Below are positions 47,106-58,021 of a stretch of 64,000 nucleotides of DNA, piece after piece; the first letter of the stretch is position 1; each line of letters opens with the position of its first letter. The notes under the pieces are model-generated. The model was given only the letters and a program-made list of their open reading frames with translations, was not told the origin of the DNA and made no database searches. The translations under genes were made by a program, and so were the position numbers. This DNA is from Kappaphycus alvarezii (Eukaryota; Rhodophyta; Florideophyceae; Gigartinales; Solieriaceae): the NCBI GenBank assembly GCA_002205965.3, contig NADL03000623.1, positions 930,001-994,000 of the forward strand, in the 5' to 3' direction.

Positions 47106-47740
47106 AACAGGCCGAGGGTTTTCCAATGGTCTCTTTAATTTTTTTTGCAAGATGCATTGTGACCCGCACAAAAGATCAGTAACGAGAGGCTGACAAGGGC
47201 CCCCTGGTAGCAGATTCGCCCTGGAAAATCTAGGCATGCACTACACAACTCCACTTGGCGGCGTTTTGATTGTCAATTGAGAAAAGTTCTGTGAAAAACC
47301 AACGACCTATACGCCTTTTCCCCGAGCCTCTGCGACGAGAGGCGCACCACTACCACTACAGCGCATCTCCCGCTGGGCACCTGGATTCTCACATATCGCC
47401 TGCCTGCCAATCCGTCCTCGGAGGGTTTTTTGTTTTCTCTATTTTTTTTGCTCACTTTCTGCACGTTTTGTCCCCAACCCGATCCTTTCCTTTTTTCAAC
47501 GCTCTCCTCATCCCACCCAATCACTCGCACAAGCTCATTTCGTCGAGATTTTTTTGGTTCCCCAGTACTTGCGTTTCGATTCGCCTCCATCCAAGCTCCA
47601 GTCCTCATTTCTCGCAACTGAAATCCGTATATCATCCTTCCCCGTCTTGTCATTCACACCTCATACACCTTGACCTCTCTGCACCCACACCACATTCTCC
47701 CCTCCGCTCCGCTTCCCCCGAGCACCCCATCCCCACCACC

Positions 47741-49278
47741 ATGAGCCCTCCGGCATTCCTCACCCCGTCGCTCCTCCCTTCCTCCTTCACCCCCCCTCGC
47801 GCGCTCTCCCCTCCCGCACTCCCACCCTCACCCCAACCTCCTCCCGCCGCCCAACTCTCAACCCATCCATCATCACACCCCGTGCCGCCAAGCCGTCATC
47901 ACCACCGACTCCACAGATGGCACCAATCAAAAACACCCCTCCCGTCTCTCCAACCCTCAAAACCCACACCCGCCTCATCAAACAAAAACAAGAAAAGCAA
48001 AAAGAACAACACCCACGCCCTTGGCAAGCTAGTCGTCATGGGCCTCTCTCATCATACCGCTACCGTCGATATCCGTGAGCGACTCGCAGTCCCTGAGGCA
48101 CAATGGCAGGAGGCGCTATGCATTTATGTCAATGTTCCGCCGTTTCGGAGGCCGCCGTCTTGTCTACTTGTAATCGTTTTGAAGTTTATTTGGTCACTGA
48201 TCATCCTTCAAGGCTATCCAGGAGGTTGTCGCTCATCTGTCGAGTCGGAGTGCCTTGAGTGTCGCCGAATTGAGGAGGCATTTGTTCATGTTGGTCGATG
48301 ATGAGGCCAGTTGGCATTTGTTGCGCGTTAGCGCTGGTTTGGACTCGTTGGTTATTGGCGAGGGTCAGATCTTGGCACAGGTGAAAAAGTGTTATGAATT
48401 GGCAAGTGAAAAGGGTGGATATGCTCGCAAGATTTTGAGTCGCGTGTTGAATGTCGCCGTGTCGGCGGGAAAGAGAGTTCGTGCAGAGACGGGTATTGCA
48501 AAGGGTGCTGTTAGTATCTCCAGTGCGGCTGTCGAGTTGGCAGAGATGAAGGCCGTCCCGGATTTGGAGTTACCGCTTGCGGCAGCGAGGGTTTGTATTT
48601 TGGGCGCGGGGAAAATGAGTCGATTGTTGGTGCAGCATTTGTTGGCGAGGGGTGTGGAGAAGATTGTGATTGTCAATCGGACTGTGGAACGCGCTGAGGA
48701 GCTGGTCAAGATGTTTCCGGATGCCGATTTGGAGATTCGGTTGTTGGATGCTATGATGGTACAGTCGCGAAGAGTGATGTTGTCTTTACGTCGACGGCAG
48801 CTGAGGACCGATTTTGACGAGGGAGTCCATGAGTCCTGTGGTGCAAGGGGGAGAAACATCATGTTGGTCGATATTTCTGTGCCGAGGAATGTCAGTGATG
48901 ATGTCCATGATTTGGACACCGTGTTTGCGTACAACGTGGATGATCTTAAGGCTGTTGTGGCGAAAAACCAAGCAAGGAGAAGAAGTGATGCTGGAGGCTG
49001 AGGACGTGCTAAGAGAGGAGCAAGCCACGTTTAACAATTGGCATAATTCTTTGGGCTGCATCCCGGCTATTTCGAAACTCCAGCAACGCGCAGAGTGCAT
49101 CCGTCAGGACGAAATGGACAGAGTTAGGGGAAAGCTTTCTGGGTTGAGCAAGAGTGAGCTGAATGCCGTCGAGCAACTCTCAAAGGGAATCATCAACAAG
49201 ATGCTTCATTCACCTATGGTGCACTTGCGCGGACTCGATGACGTCGAGGAGCGTACGCAGACGCTTGAGGAACATTGA
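47741..49278 (+). CDS. hemA: Glutamyl-tRNA reductase, plastid-targeted, frameshifted in this sequence
   Basis: GluTR reduces glutamyl-tRNA(Glu) to glutamate-1-semialdehyde with NADPH, the first committed step of heme and phycobilin synthesis in plastids. ATG 47741 is the first in frame and follows a C-rich leader. Residues 1 to about 90 are Pro/Ser/His-rich, a plausible transit peptide. The enzyme starts LGKLVVMGLSHHTATVDIRE. EAAVLSTCNRFEVYLVT holds the catalytic Cys (48169-48171). SAGLDSLVIGEGQILAQVK and the NADPH motif ILGAGKMSRLLVQHL (about 48600) follow, then SDVVFTSTAAED, IMLVDISVPRNV, YNVDDLKAVV and the dimerisation tail ending TQTLEEH. Frame changes lie near 48118, 48205, 48765, 48805, 48845 and 48975. 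Apart from them the protein looks well conserved, so sequencing error is likelier than decay. Confidence 0.88.
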
Positions 49279-49936
49279 AGCTTTGTTCAAATTGTAGCAA
49301 AGTTTACGGCATAGCTTCTGAGAAGGGGTTTGTTGCAAATTGTATCACCTGGCACCCATAGGTGCACATGTGTGTACGCCCCTGTGGCGCTTAGAGTCTT
49401 GCTGTCATACACTAGGTCACATCCGGCCTCAGAATCGGTTTTTTTGACGACATGTGATTTTGGATTGACAAAAGTAAGTGCATGAACATGAAAGGTGGAC
49501 TGTTTTTGCAACCAAGTCGCGGCCTCCCAACCCTCCTTTAGTACCGTAGAAATGTGATCATTTTTGGGGGAGTCTGTGAAGAGTCGCGCATGTCGACATT
49601 GGCGCACCACACTAGGTCTTCCTTTGCCAAACAGTTATTTCGTAAAGTTTCCTGTCTGTATTTGTACAGTAAGACATGCAAAGGACCGCTAATGTAGAAG
49701 GTCCGCCGACCACTTTTCTAGTTTACCAGAGACGTACCAATTGTTTCTCCCGGAAAACTGCGCTCTGCAAACGTGAGGAGGCGCAGTTTTCTCCGCGATT
49801 AGGTACGGGTGATTAGCGATACTGGACTTGTCTGGAAGGGGCTGCCAAAATTTGTGTATACAGCCATCAGACACACTTTTCGCCAGCTCAATGCCCAGAG
49901 CGTTCGCGTTCGCGTACGGCTCAAATCAAATCTCCC
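49279..49936 (-). other. Spacer between hemA and the YlxR gene, with an unassigned 107-codon ORF
   Basis: The minus ORF at 49610-49287 (AATWLQKQSTFHVHALTFV) has no ATG start in its frame at the 5' end and no known domain. It could be an exon, a 3' UTR or chance. Another at 49874-49689 is equally unassigned. Confidence 0.3.
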
Positions 49937-50404
49937 TCACCGCTGCAGGTCCTTACAAAGCAGGACATGGTCAAAGCCAGTTTTCAGAGTCAGGAATGGG
50001 CACCAGAAAGCCCTGTTGACCTCATCTACCGCAGCCGATAATACCTCCATAGCGTAGACGTCACAAAAGAGCATACCTTTTTCCGCGGCCGGAATACTAT
50101 CCCACTCAGCCGCGAGATTTGCGAGGCGTTGCCAGATTTCTTCGGGAACTGGTGCCCTCAACGCTTTGTTGAGTCGCTTGCGTCGCAGGCTCTCCTTTAC
50201 AGAAGCGAGGTCCTTTGAAACATACGCCGATCGACCTTGGCCCTCATCCAACGTCACCATGGTGCTGCCATCAGCTTTGCGCACACGGACTACGCGCCAG
50301 AGCAAGCTTCGTGGCATCCGCTGACGGGAAACGACGCAAAAGCGCATGTCTTTGCCCTGGCGGGGGCCAGATTTGCGGCATACCACATATTGGAATGCAG
50401 TCAT
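49937..50404 (-). CDS. YlxR/DUF448-domain RNA-binding protein
   Basis: The intact 155-codon ORF has RFCVVSRQRMPRSLLWRVVR, then VTLDEGQGRSAYVSKDLASV and RRKRLNKALRAPVPEEIWQR. This is the whole YlxR fold: an N-terminal R-x-C with L-x-R-x-V-R strand, G-R-x-A-Y-V loop and K-R-L-x-K-A-L helix. Bacterial YlxR (RnpM) binds structured RNA, including RNase P RNA, and is encoded beside nusA-infB. In an alga a plastid or mitochondrial role is likely. The second Cys of the family is Ser here (FCVVS), and AYVC is AYVS. ATG 50404 is the first in frame, but the frame stays open about 28 codons further upstream with an Arg/Thr/Gln-rich, transit-like sequence, so a 5' exon or lost start is possible. Tail residues after the domain are unassigned. 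Confidence 0.75.
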   Translation of the reverse strand: MTAFQYVVCRKSGPRQGKDMRFCVVSRQRMPRSLLWRVVRVRKADGSTMVTLDEGQGRSAYVSKDLASVKESLRRKRLNKALRAPVPEEIWQRLANLAAEWDSIPAAEKGMLFCDVYAMEVLSAAVDEVNRAFWCPFLTLKTGFDHVLLCKDLQR

Positions 50405-51319
50405 TAAAGACGGTGTGGCTAATTTTTGCTTCAGTAGGCCTTGGGTGGCGATTACTCGGGTGAACTGCGTTGGGAGGCGGCGGCGGGATTAGGCCAAGAG
50501 GCACAGATGTTCCTTTGGAGCGATCGCTGATGCGTTGCCTGCATTGCGGAATCCATTGTGTGGTAATGTGTCAATAGCTCTGCGAGACGGTAGCGTGGGT
50601 ATATCCGAAACTTAGAATGTGTCACGTTGTTGCTACAGTGGATGGGCGCGGCCGATCAAATGATGTGGGGATCGATTTGCACAATCGTGGGAGGACTGAT
50701 TCTTTCAAATAATGCGGGGACGATTCTGTGACCGTGGCCGAGCGGAATGGAAAGGAGATTAACTCGGAGGTTTTTTGGAATTTTAAGTATTACAGACAAG
50801 AAAGATATAGCGGGATTCGGTGTCCCACGGGCGGCATCTTGGTGACGCGGGATGGACCTGCCACGCTGTTGCTTGTTTACCTTGCTTGAAGATACTCACT
50901 ACTACTCAAATGGGAATGAATACACTCATCAGCCGGTGAAAGAAAAGAACCAACATGGCAGGCGTTTCACGCGCTCTCCTGACATATGATGATGCACGCT
51001 TCTAGTGTCTGTCCAGCTGCAGTTCCACCCTACAATATGTTCAACCACTGCATACATCCGCACACAAGGTAGTCTTCGCGTAGGGACACAGACCATGCGC
51101 AACCAAAAGACTACCACTGCAGCGCCATCATCGGCAGACGGCTGTACCAATTTGCATTCCACTTTTCGAAACAAGGCTTCGCCTAAACGCATTGCAGCAC
51201 ATCAACAACCCGTCAACCTTGTCAGATGTGAATATATCACCAATCGTCATCAAATATTATTCAAACCCCGCCCCATAGATGTACACCACTGCAAAAGACA
51301 GCAACTCTCAACATGTTTG
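50405..51319 (+). other. No gene recognised; likely intergenic
   Basis: Contains the region upstream of the YlxR gene and the 3' flank of the gene at 51.3-52.1 kb. Opposed ORFs at 50929-51192 (-) and 51005-51340 (+) have no recognisable features. Confidence 0.35.
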
Positions 51320-52091
51320 TCAATCCAACTCCTCCTCTAGGTCAACAGCATCAACCTCAGCCCAAAGAGCCTTTTGCTGCATCATAAACGCATGCAATTC
51401 CGTATCATCTTCTTGCTGTAGCGACCCCTCCTCTTCCTCCTCTCCATCCGATTCATCCTCGCCTTGCCGGGATGCCTCACCACTTTTCCCGGCCTGCAAG
51501 GGGCTCTTCCTCGCAACATACCAAGCGCCCGACTCGAGGGCATCTCCACTACATTTCCACGCCGGTGTCTCCCATACGTAGTTAGTACCGGTCGTGAAGA
51601 GCAGGGTTCCATAGTTTGCAACGACTGAAACGGAAGTCGAGGCGGCGGGTCGGCCGACGGTGGCGTGACATTGGGTTCCGGCAGTTTCGATTCTGGGAAA
51701 TTCTCGTCTGTTAATGCCGGTCGACGGTTGATGGCGGAACTCGGGGGCTGTGGATGGGTATCAAGGTCATGGGTGTGTTCAGGAGGTGGAGACGGTGTGT
51801 CGACGGGTGAGGCGGTGGGAGAGGGGTTAGCTGGGTGGGAAGGCTTTTTTGAGCGGAGGTTGTGGGTGGGGGGGGGTTGTTCGGAGGAGATTGCTGGTTG
51901 AGTCGGAGTATGGGTTGCTGGAAGGCCGACGGCTTCTGGTTGGGTTTCGACACGAGGCGGTGAGGAGGTTGGGGGATTGCGGTTTGTTTGTTGCGTGGGC
52001 TGGAAGGGGAACGGAGCTCAATCTGTGACTTTGTGGATTTGGTAGGATTGGTGGCTCGCCTCTTGAGTCGAGCGCTTCTTCTCGGAGACAT
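51320..52091 (-). CDS. Uncharacterised basic/acidic protein, possible sororin-like, frameshifted
   Basis: ATG at 52091-52089 begins MSPRRSARLKRRA, a basic, nuclear-looking start, followed by a Pro/Ser-rich disordered middle. The end, in another frame, reads YVWETPAWKCSG, ESGAWYVARKSPLQAGK, a Glu-rich run, then DDTELHAFMMQQKALWAEVD and AVDLEEELD with a stop at 51320-51322. Two frame steps are needed (N-terminal, middle, C-terminal frames), both as single-base losses. The tail pattern (aromatic, acidic, V/F-D-L, acidic end) and the RRSxR start recall sororin, which has an SPRRSPR motif and a C-terminal F-D-L-x-x-E box that supports cohesin. That is only a pattern match. I would otherwise call it a hypothetical nuclear protein. 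How real the gene is: fairly sure; function: unsure. Confidence 0.45.
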
Positions 52092-53339
52092 TGTTGGTTG
52101 GGCGACCGGTCGGAGGCATTCGGAATGATTCCTGTCGTGGCGCACACAATCGTATTAGGTGGCTTCGAACCACTTGCTTTCTTCGCATAAATCAACCACG
52201 AGCGATTTCGTCCAATTTTCTACTGCGAATGGTAGTTGAAAGCTAATAGTTTCCTTTCTTATGTTTTGAGTAATTTAAAAAATATGCCAATGCGCTGGAA
52301 TGGTATAATTTGATTTAAAATTCGAGTCTTGTCAAGAAACATGGACTGATTGCTTGCCGTAATCTCGACCGATAAAAGCACAGTACAATAAGTTTTTGGC
52401 TATCTTACTGTATTGTTCACCGCCAGACAAAAATAATAGAAAATTTGAAAATAAAAACTGCATTGCGTTTACCAGCGGGTACTGTACAGTATTTCAACAT
52501 TTTTTTGGCGATTAATAAAAAGATTTCGATTTACTGAAATATTTCAAAAGTTGTAACCTTTGCCGCATTTCTGAGTGGACAAAAATATCAAAAGATTTTG
52601 AAAAGCAAAGCAAAACTGCAGCTTTATTCGTCTTACAGTTGTGTACCCACTCTTCGCAACTCGTCTTTGACAAGTTTTACACCTGGCAAAAATCGAATGT
52701 ACTGTACTGTACGAGACTTCTAGACAGAGTCTCCTCCAGGGTTACCGGGTACGTGTCATTAAGCGGTACCTGGACAACTACTGTACATGAACAAGTACAG
52801 TACATCGCACATGTACAGTACAGTATTTGGACAGTAATAAATTCCAGGGACTGTAATTGTAACAGTGCAGTATGTGTTTGTGGACACGGCAAAATGATTC
52901 GCGGTAAAAAACATAATTTTCAAATCAAATAATTGGCATTTTGGAAAACAAGCTCACCTCCGAGCCAGTCACCCGTTTTCAGTAGCCCAAATCTCAGCCG
53001 CAAACCAAACCCAGAGCACCAAACTTGGTCACCGCATTTGGAGTAGAGTTGTGTATAGGGCAACTGGAAAAATCGGACTAAAAGCAGCTAGAAGGACAGA
53101 AATGACACGTTTTTTGTATTCAGAACCTTTTACCGGGAAAAAAACTAATGCAAAACAGCCCACCCCAAAAAGTACAATAAATGAGTATTACACTACAGAA
53201 GACGACTGAATTCACAATAGTCATTGGTACAGTACCTTTCCCATCTCAGCTCACTATATGCATATATTCATGACGCTCGCGAACAACAGTAGCGAGTGCA
53301 ACTTTCTTTGACTATTTAAATTTCTAACAAATTACGGGC
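52092..53339 (+). other. No gene recognised; AT-rich spacer with GTAC dyads
   Basis: Upstream side of the preceding minus-strand gene. Contains dyads at 52485-52500 and a dense cluster at 52698-52830. Confidence 0.4.
52485..52830. repeat. GTAC-rich dyad clusters
   Basis: Repeated ACTGTACAGTAC-type palindromes at about 52485, 52698-52712, 52782-52802 and 52812-52826. Confidence 0.6.
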
Positions 53340-55081
53340 CATCGAGTAAAACAGCGAATGCACGCTGGAAATGGTCTATCCACAAACAGCTTCATGACTG
53401 TTACTGCAGCATCTCAACCGGGCTACCAGCTACTCTCTAGTTGGTACACACGCTCAAGCACTTGCAACATAGGTCCTGCCAATGGTTTCATTACAAGTAC
53501 AGAGGACTCCCAACCTCCGGCGACGCCACAGGCAGGCCTTCTGCACTCCTGCAGCTGTGGTACTTGGACGATGGGTACATAGTGGGCACCCACGAAGCCA
53601 TTCGAACGGCACTAGAGTTCCTCTCTTCCGTGGATGTGCGCGCTTTGGGTTTGCACCTCCGCATGGATAAGTGTGCCGTCTGGTGGCCAACCGCTCCCCC
53701 CGTCTGTTCAGCAGTCCTTCCCAGCCGACCTTCGGCAGGACTATAGTGAAGGGACACAAGTGCTCCGCGCCCCAATCGGATCGGACCTATTCGTGGAGCG
53801 GGAGTTCTCAAAGCATGTCGCTTCGCTGAAGCCTCTCCACAGCGCTTTGGTAACCCTGGAGGATACTCAAGTAGCTCTCCATCTACTACGGACTTGCTTC
53901 GGCGTATGTCGCATTAACTACCTCCTACGTGTAGTTCCCCCTCATTCCACTGCTAAAGGGGCTGGGGAATTCGATTGCGCTGTTGAGGCTACACTGCGGG
54001 AGTTGATGGGTGGGGTTCTGGACAGCAATACTTTTCGGGAATTGAAACTCCCTGTGGCGCCCTTCGGCCCCCTCAAGCCAACTTTTGGCATTGGGCTTCG
54101 CTCTGCGAAGCTCAGCGTCCTTTCCTCCGTGTCCCTCACGCGTGCCCTTTGCTCTACCCTTCTGGCTGTGCTACCGAAAACTGCTCTTCATTCATACAAA
54201 TCCGCAGTTCGGGCGCACGACGACTGGAAGACTCAAGAGGCACCCGAGAAGGTGGTCCATTTCACGGCTATCGACTCAGTGCAGAGGTTTGGGCAGGGGC
54301 AACTCGTCCGCCCAGTTGAGGAAAAGGCCTTTGATGACATGCCGAAGGGAGATGAGAGGACTGTTGCATTCCGAGCCTCGTTGTCAGTGGAGGGTTGCAA
54401 GGACTGGCTGTCATGCCAACCGGCTCCGGGGTTGGGTACCTACATCCCGGACCGCAATTACAAGACGTGGTTGCAGTTCTATTGCAGGGTGCCACTGTTT
54501 CCTCCAGCTCCGAAATGCCACAAAGGGGTATGCAGGACCCTCATGGATCAGTATGGTGACCACGCGCTGTGCTGTGCCTATGGATCCACACGCGGGTGGC
54601 GGCATGACTCCCAGACACGTTTGTTTGCTGCAGATCTCTCCAAAGCTGCCCGACACCCTGTCCTCGAGCCGCCACAACCCGGCCATGCAGTTCGCCCGGA
54701 CATCAAGGCGCTTGGAGAGAACGGGGGCACGGACTATTATGACGTAACCGTTATCCATCCCCTGACCCCCGCCCGCCTTCCCTCCCTGGCGCGATGCCCA
54801 CTCAAGCCCCTTAACCATGCTCGCCTGGGCAAGGACACTCGCTTTGCCGAGTTAATACGTTCCAAGGGTCCTGGACATCGCTTCATTGCCCTTCCACTCT
54901 CCACGTTGGGGGGCTGGCACCCTTCCGCTAGGGACTTCGCCAACCGGGTTGCGACTGGTATTGCCGCACGGGCAGCCACTCCGATTGCTGATGCGCAGCG
55001 AACATTGTTCGCTCGTCACGCGGCGAGACTCGTCCAGAATCACGCCAGTTGTTTGTTGGAAGGAGTTTTGAGCGACACTTA
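53340..55081 (+). pseudogene. 5'-truncated non-LTR retrotransposon: RT palm, CCHC, restriction-like endonuclease (fragment 4)
   Basis: Best preserved copy of the family. 53441-53746 carries ALLQLWYLDDGYIVGTHEAI, with the YLDD catalytic box, and LGLHLRMDKCAVWWP. A frame change near 53710 leads into the long frame open to 55081 (stop 55080-55082). It has the thumb (LLRTCFGVCRINYLLRVVPP) and GLGTYIPDRNYKTWLQFYCR. The zinc motif is CHKGVCRTLMDQYGDHALCC (C-x4-C-x8-H-x3-C pattern), and the endonuclease is AVRPDIKALGENGGTDYYDV continuing TVIHPL, with the PD...D/E-x-V residues. The tail contains GHRFIALPLSTLGGWHPSA. Such proteins nick DNA and prime reverse transcription at the nick. The missing 5' half is typical of truncated insertion. 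No poly-A tail seen. Confidence 0.75.
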
Positions 55082-55153
55082 GGCCGCAACTTGAAATTGT
55101 GTATACAGTGTATTCCAGAGAACCTCCGTTCCGAGGGTATGTACAGTGAGTGA

Positions 55154-55357
55154 TTACCCTTTCTGCAGTAGTCCTAGTGTGCGATTGCTCTTAGCAGGAA
55201 AATTACGTATACCAACCCATTCAAGTAAACCCAAGTTAGCCCAATTCCCCCCTGCAGCATCTTCAGAGAGAAATATGTCGATGCACGTACTCATATCCTT
55301 CTGAACCACATGTATCACCCAATTGACAAACTTAGCATGTACAAACATATCAATCAT
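55154..55357 (-). pseudogene. DDE_1 (pogo/Tigger-like) transposase fragment
   Basis: IDIFLSEDAAGGNWANLGLL stands where DDE_1 transposases have LL..DN..GH, and RNFPAKSNRTLGLLQKG where they have FPPN.T...QPLD.G. Upstream minus-strand sequence to about 55583 may belong to it. The second catalytic position is altered (DAAGGN). Confidence 0.4.
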
Positions 55358-55889
55358 GAAAGACTACAGGTTGGTTGTGCCCTTCAGAAAAGTACTGCAA
55401 AATATACTGCACATAAAGAGAGTGTGCGAAATTCGACCGTAAACGACAACCATTTCCCATGTTGCGGTTGCCACGGCATGCCATGGTGCATCTTGATGAT
55501 GTTTCTAGTTGGCTAATCGCGCGCCAGAAATTATCCTGGGTCAGAAACGCTATAAATCTAACCGTTTTAAAGCGATCGTACAATAACGAAGTCTCGATTT
55601 CTCCTGCAAAATTTAAGCGCGTGCATCGGATTTCGAACGAAGTTATGGCGCGATATAGAAACCGCTAGACTTGAAAAGGCGATAAAAGGAACATTATAGA
55701 TCACAGGGATCATCGTTAGACCACAAGGACCATTGTACAGACCGCTCGAAACGTTTGCAAAGTCATGACCACGCCGTCATGTCTGTTGCTCCTCGTCTCT
55801 CCGACTTCTAAAAAAGGCAAATTCTAACACTCAGCCGTGGCTGCGAGAGCTGGAAAGAGATCTTTCAAACCGTCCGCCGGACCGAAAGC

Positions 55890-56790
55890 ACTTGTTACCT
55901 GTTGGGCATCCGCGTACAGAAACGGCAAGGCAGGATCAACTACCCAAAAACGTCAACATGACGCCGCACCGGCATCGCCACCTCCTTCATCACTCCACTT
56001 CGGTAAAATACAGTGAACTAGAGTTGAAGAAGAACTCAAATATTCCGGTGGGGGTTTGTCGCTTTCCGCAAATCCTCTAACGAGTGGTCTACTTGAACTG
56101 AAAGAAGATTTGTATGGAACTAATGCTGAAGGAGAGCGACATAGAAGCCCGTGTGAAATTTTCACGTCGTTTCGTATCCAAGAGCGACCACTCTTAGAGT
56201 CAAGGTGATTTTCTCTGATGTAAAATGTTTGATTTGGTCGGCCTAGATTGTTTGCGGTACTACTTGCATGATACATAAAGAATAGCAGCGCTGTTCTACA
56301 AATCAGATGTGAGGTGGGTCGTTGATGGTTTGCAGAGCGCTTTATTTCTATGGTGTTTCAGAACTCATTATTCTAAACGGCCACCAAGACTCCAAAGCCT
56401 GTGTAGATACATTGGAACAAGGGCTGTTGCCATTTGCAGCTGACTTATTTGGAGAACAGAGCACTTGAATATTTCAACAGGATAATGTCCGCATCGACAC
56501 GTCCTTGTTTACCAGTTCCTGACTTACCCAGCACTATGTCAGAACTTTACTATGGACAGACCACTCGTCAGACCTTAATATAATTAAAAAAGTTTAGGGA
56601 TGGAAGGAAAGGCAGTCATATAGACAAAGGAAGGTTTTCGATAATGTGGTCGAGCTGGAGGCCACTATTCGTGATGTGTGGGATCAATTAATCCCAATGA
56701 AGTCCTACGCTCGTACCGCAGCATCCATAGACGTATGATGGCTATTATGGATGCAAAGGGAAATAGTACAAAGTAATGAGGTTTAGGGTT
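55890..56790 (+). pseudogene. Tc1/mariner transposase relic
   Basis: In mixed frames: KESDIEARVKFSRRFVSKSD, then FSDVKCLIW (the W-S-D-E-x-x-F box with Glu replaced), GGSLMVCRALYFYGVSELII, LNGHQDSKACVDTLEQGLLP, and FQQDNVRIDTS near 56490 with the second catalytic Asp. DHSSDLNIIKKV is the S/P-D-L-N-x-I-E-x-x-W box, and ELEATIRDVWDQLIPMKSYA gives the C-terminal helices. Clearly Tc1/mariner (DD34E/D group). The N-terminal HTH region is not readable. Stops throughout. Confidence 0.65.
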
Positions 56791-56799
56791 GTCGTGGAC

Positions 56800-58021
56800 C
56801 GATTGATGTGCAGAAGTTTGAGTTTCGCCATTAAAAATCGCTGTTTTCTGCTCTTTCCTTAATGGCTTAGAAACAAGTAGAGCAAATCACTTTGTGATCG
56901 CGGGAATCGTCCTAGAACGCGACTAGACATCTAGGAATATCTATTAGACGCGCCGAAAAAGCAAAAGCAGCCACCACACGAAGCCTTGTCGTCGTTTGCA
57001 ATCGAATTTCGCACACTATATGTATTCCTGTGCACAATCCTTAACTTTCTGACGGCCCGGAGCACGAATCAGTTTGCTCCATATAGAAAGCGCTACTGAA
57101 AACAATGAACATACCAGATATCGTCAATGAAGTCAATTCAACAACTGTGGGAGGCAAACCGAAAAAAAGATGATGTGGTTGATGTAACACGTGACTCAAC
57201 CAGAGCAACCCATGTTTTGACCATTGCTACTGAACATGGAAAGCCAGCACGAAGAATGGAAAAAGCCACTGTCTTGAGGATATTGCAAGCCTCTAGGAGA
57301 CTTTAAATTTGAGTATATCGTTTGCTCTCCACATTCTGATGCAGCGAACGCCCTCGATAAAAAAGATACGGAAGGGGTATTGACGTTCACAAGCAATGGA
57401 GGAAAAATTATTTTCGACGCCATTTGAAACATCATTACTCAAGTTTGATGGAGAAATTCGAAACTATCCGTGACAAGTATTCAGAGCCAGCAAAGGAAAA
57501 GCAGAAAAATTTTCACTTCATTCTTGCAACGCATAAAAAGCATTCCTCAATATCAGAGACAACAAAGAAAGTAAACAAGAATTAGGTCTCACTGGTGACC
57601 AGAACCGTTCTTCCATTTCCATTCGCGGAGCATCCTGATTTTCTCAGTTTTTTCCACAGCATCAAACCAAGGGTGAGAATTAAAAGGAGAACTATGTTCT
57701 CAGAGAAGATTACTTCCGCTTTCAGAAAGGAGTCTGAAGAAAATTTTGTCCAACCTAAGCTTTCTGTTCTTAATTGGGCAAGTATTTTTTGGTCTCTGGA
57801 TGAGCAGAGGTTGTGGAGAAGTGTTCGACTATATCGCAATTATCGTTGACATGGAGTACTTAAATTTGGAATTTATGTTGCTCTCGTTGAATGCGATAAC
57901 ACTGTTAGTCAAGAGTTGAGTGTAATACACATTCCCCCCGACGCAGCAGACACAACCACCTCCCCACAGTGAAACTCAAACTAGTGACGTCGAGGCCGAG
58001 GTCAACAGGACTACATCGCCG
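56800..58021 (+). other. No domain recognised
   Basis: Plus-strand ORF-like stretches at about 57.1-57.3 and 57595-57849 are protein-like but unassigned. They may be the 5' part of the Tigger-like element or a separate relic. Confidence 0.3.

Noticed and set aside
47273-47653. 126-codon minus-strand ORF upstream of hemA
   Set aside because: It opposes the C-rich leader of hemA and has low-complexity Arg/Glu content, with no domain.
48110-48210. Short introns as the cause of the hemA frame changes
   Set aside because: No GT...AG pair of reasonable length separates the conserved frames, and the breaks need only one base each.
48392-48934. 180-codon minus-strand ORF inside hemA
   Set aside because: Shadow of the strongly conserved GluTR coding sequence on the plus strand.
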